Assembly: GCA_003164375.1 (NCBI GenBank)
Contig: PLTE01000367.1
Coordinates: 258 to 5,547, forward strand
Direction: 5' to 3'
From: Hyphomicrobiales bacterium
GTDB lineage: Bacteria > Pseudomonadota > Alphaproteobacteria > Rhizobiales > Xanthobacteraceae
Length of the DNA: 5,290 nucleotides
Shown: piece by piece, positions 4,540 to 5,290 of the stretch
Layout: each line of letters begins with the position of its first letter
How positions within the stretch are numbered: position 1 is the first letter of the stretch
Notes under the pieces: model-generated
Told to the model about the DNA's origin: nothing
Database searches by the model: none
What the model saw: only the letters and a program-made list of their open reading frames with translations
Translations under genes and position numbers: made by a program

Positions 4540-5290
4540 ATGAACACGACAATCACCGCGACTGCCCGCTCGATCGCTCCGGAACCGGTTGGCGGCATGG
4601 CGCTGTTACGCGACCCGCTGCTCAACAAGGGCACTGGTTTTACCGAACAAGAGCGCGATGCTTTGGGGTTGCGCGGCCTATTGCCCGCCCATGTGCTCTC
4701 GATGGAGGCACAGGCCGAGCGCGTCATGACAAATTTGCGCCGTCTGCCCAATGACCTGGACAAATACGTGGCGCTTAACGCCCTGCACGATCGCAACGAG
4801 GCGCTGTTCTTCCGCGTCGTGACCGAAAACATCGATGAAATTCAGCCGCTCATCTATACCCCGACGGTCGGTTTAGCCTGCCAAAGATTCGGTCACATCT
4901 TCCAGAGGCCCCGGGGGCTGTTCATCAGTGCCACCGACCGCGGCCGCGTCGCCAAGCTATTGCGCAACTGGCCCTATCCGGCAAAGCTCATTGTTGTTAC
5001 CGACGGCGAGCGCATCCTCGGCCTCGGCGACCTCGGCGCCAACGGCATGGGCATTCCGGTCGGCAAACTCTCGCTCTATGCCGCCTGCGCCGGCGTACAT
5101 CCGGAGCATTGTCTACCGGTGATGTTGGACGTCGGCACCAACAACGAGACCTTGCTCAACGACCGCTATTATGTCGGGCTGCGCCAGAACCGGCTCAGCG
5201 GCGATGCCTATTACGAATTCGTCGACGAATTTATCACGGCTGCACGCGCGGTATTCCCCGGAGTGCTGATTCAGTTCGAAGATTTCGCCA
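4540..5290 (+). CDS. NAD(P)-dependent malic enzyme, N-terminal 250 residues; gene continues past the right edge
   Basis: The frame opens at ATG 4540 after AGGGA (4528-4532) and stays open to the window edge. It encodes a long-type malic enzyme that decarboxylates L-malate to pyruvate and CO2 with reduction of NAD(P)+ in the cytoplasm. Family landmarks appear in order: RDPLLNKGTGFTEQERDALGLRGLLP-type start (residues 24-49), IYTPTVGLACQRFG (105-118) with the proposed catalytic Tyr106, the malate-binding Arg158 in GERILGLGDLGANGMGIPVG (156-175), catalytic Lys176, DVGTNNETLLND (197-208), and metal ligands Glu247-Asp248 in QFEDF. The third metal ligand and the NAD-binding domain lie beyond the edge. 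The complete protein would be about 540-570 residues, the MaeA/SfcA and eukaryotic-like class rather than the ~760-residue malic enzyme-phosphotransacetylase fusion common in rhizobia. NAD versus NADP preference cannot be read from this part. It is transcribed separately from the transporter unit. Confidence 0.93.
   Translation, partial: MNTTITATARSIAPEPVGGMALLRDPLLNKGTGFTEQERDALGLRGLLPAHVLSMEAQAERVMTNLRRLPNDLDKYVALNALHDRNEALFFRVVTENIDEIQPLIYTPTVGLACQRFGHIFQRPRGLFISATDRGRVAKLLRNWPYPAKLIVVTDGERILGLGDLGANGMGIPVGKLSLYAACAGVHPEHCLPVMLDVGTNNETLLNDRYYVGLRQNRLSGDAYYEFVDEFITAARAVFPGVLIQFEDFA

Noticed and set aside
4238..4543. 101-codon GTG-started frame containing a CQLCH (c-type haem-like) motif
   Set aside because: There is no ribosome site or export signal, only one isolated CxxCH and no domain. 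It overlaps the malic enzyme start and several inverted repeats. The motif is most likely chance.

Overview
The window looks like chromosomal DNA of a GC-rich alphaproteobacterium, probably Hyphomicrobiales (Methylobacterium/Beijerinckiaceae/Bradyrhizobiaceae-like). The main clue is a two-subunit formate dehydrogenase of the Methylobacterium FDH1 type, with NuoE and NuoF fused in the beta subunit and a GYRPDGNCRVC-type ferredoxin start in the alpha subunit. The placement is from remembered family features, not from a search.

Layout. On the minus strand, reading leftward from 1919, lies a formate dehydrogenase operon: the fused beta (diaphorase) subunit (1919-192), then after 16 bases the first 58 codons of the catalytic alpha subunit, which runs off the left edge. 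A ~700-base divergent intergenic region (1920-2615) carries no convincing gene. It does hold short tandem repeats and a possible promoter facing the formate dehydrogenase genes. On the plus strand, a 469-residue 12-helix MFS transporter of the oxalate/formate antiporter (OFA) type (2616-4025) is followed after 12 bases by a 41-residue single-helix membrane microprotein (4038-4163) and a clear intrinsic terminator (4187-4216). A second non-coding stretch (4217-4539) contains several perfect inverted repeats. It leads to the N-terminal half of a long-type NAD(P)-malic enzyme (4540 to the right edge).

Working picture. The transporter and microprotein form one tight transcription unit, and the microprotein is probably a partner or accessory subunit of the transporter. 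If the transporter moves oxalate or a related carboxylate against formate, the divergent formate dehydrogenase would oxidise formate to CO2 and yield NADH. Malic enzyme would feed pyruvate from C4 acids. The shared metabolic theme is an inference from gene order. The substrate of the transporter cannot be read from the sequence.

The most interesting element is the transporter-microprotein pair. The repeat structures in the two intergenic regions are the next most worth checking. I found no mobile element, CRISPR array, tRNA or rRNA.
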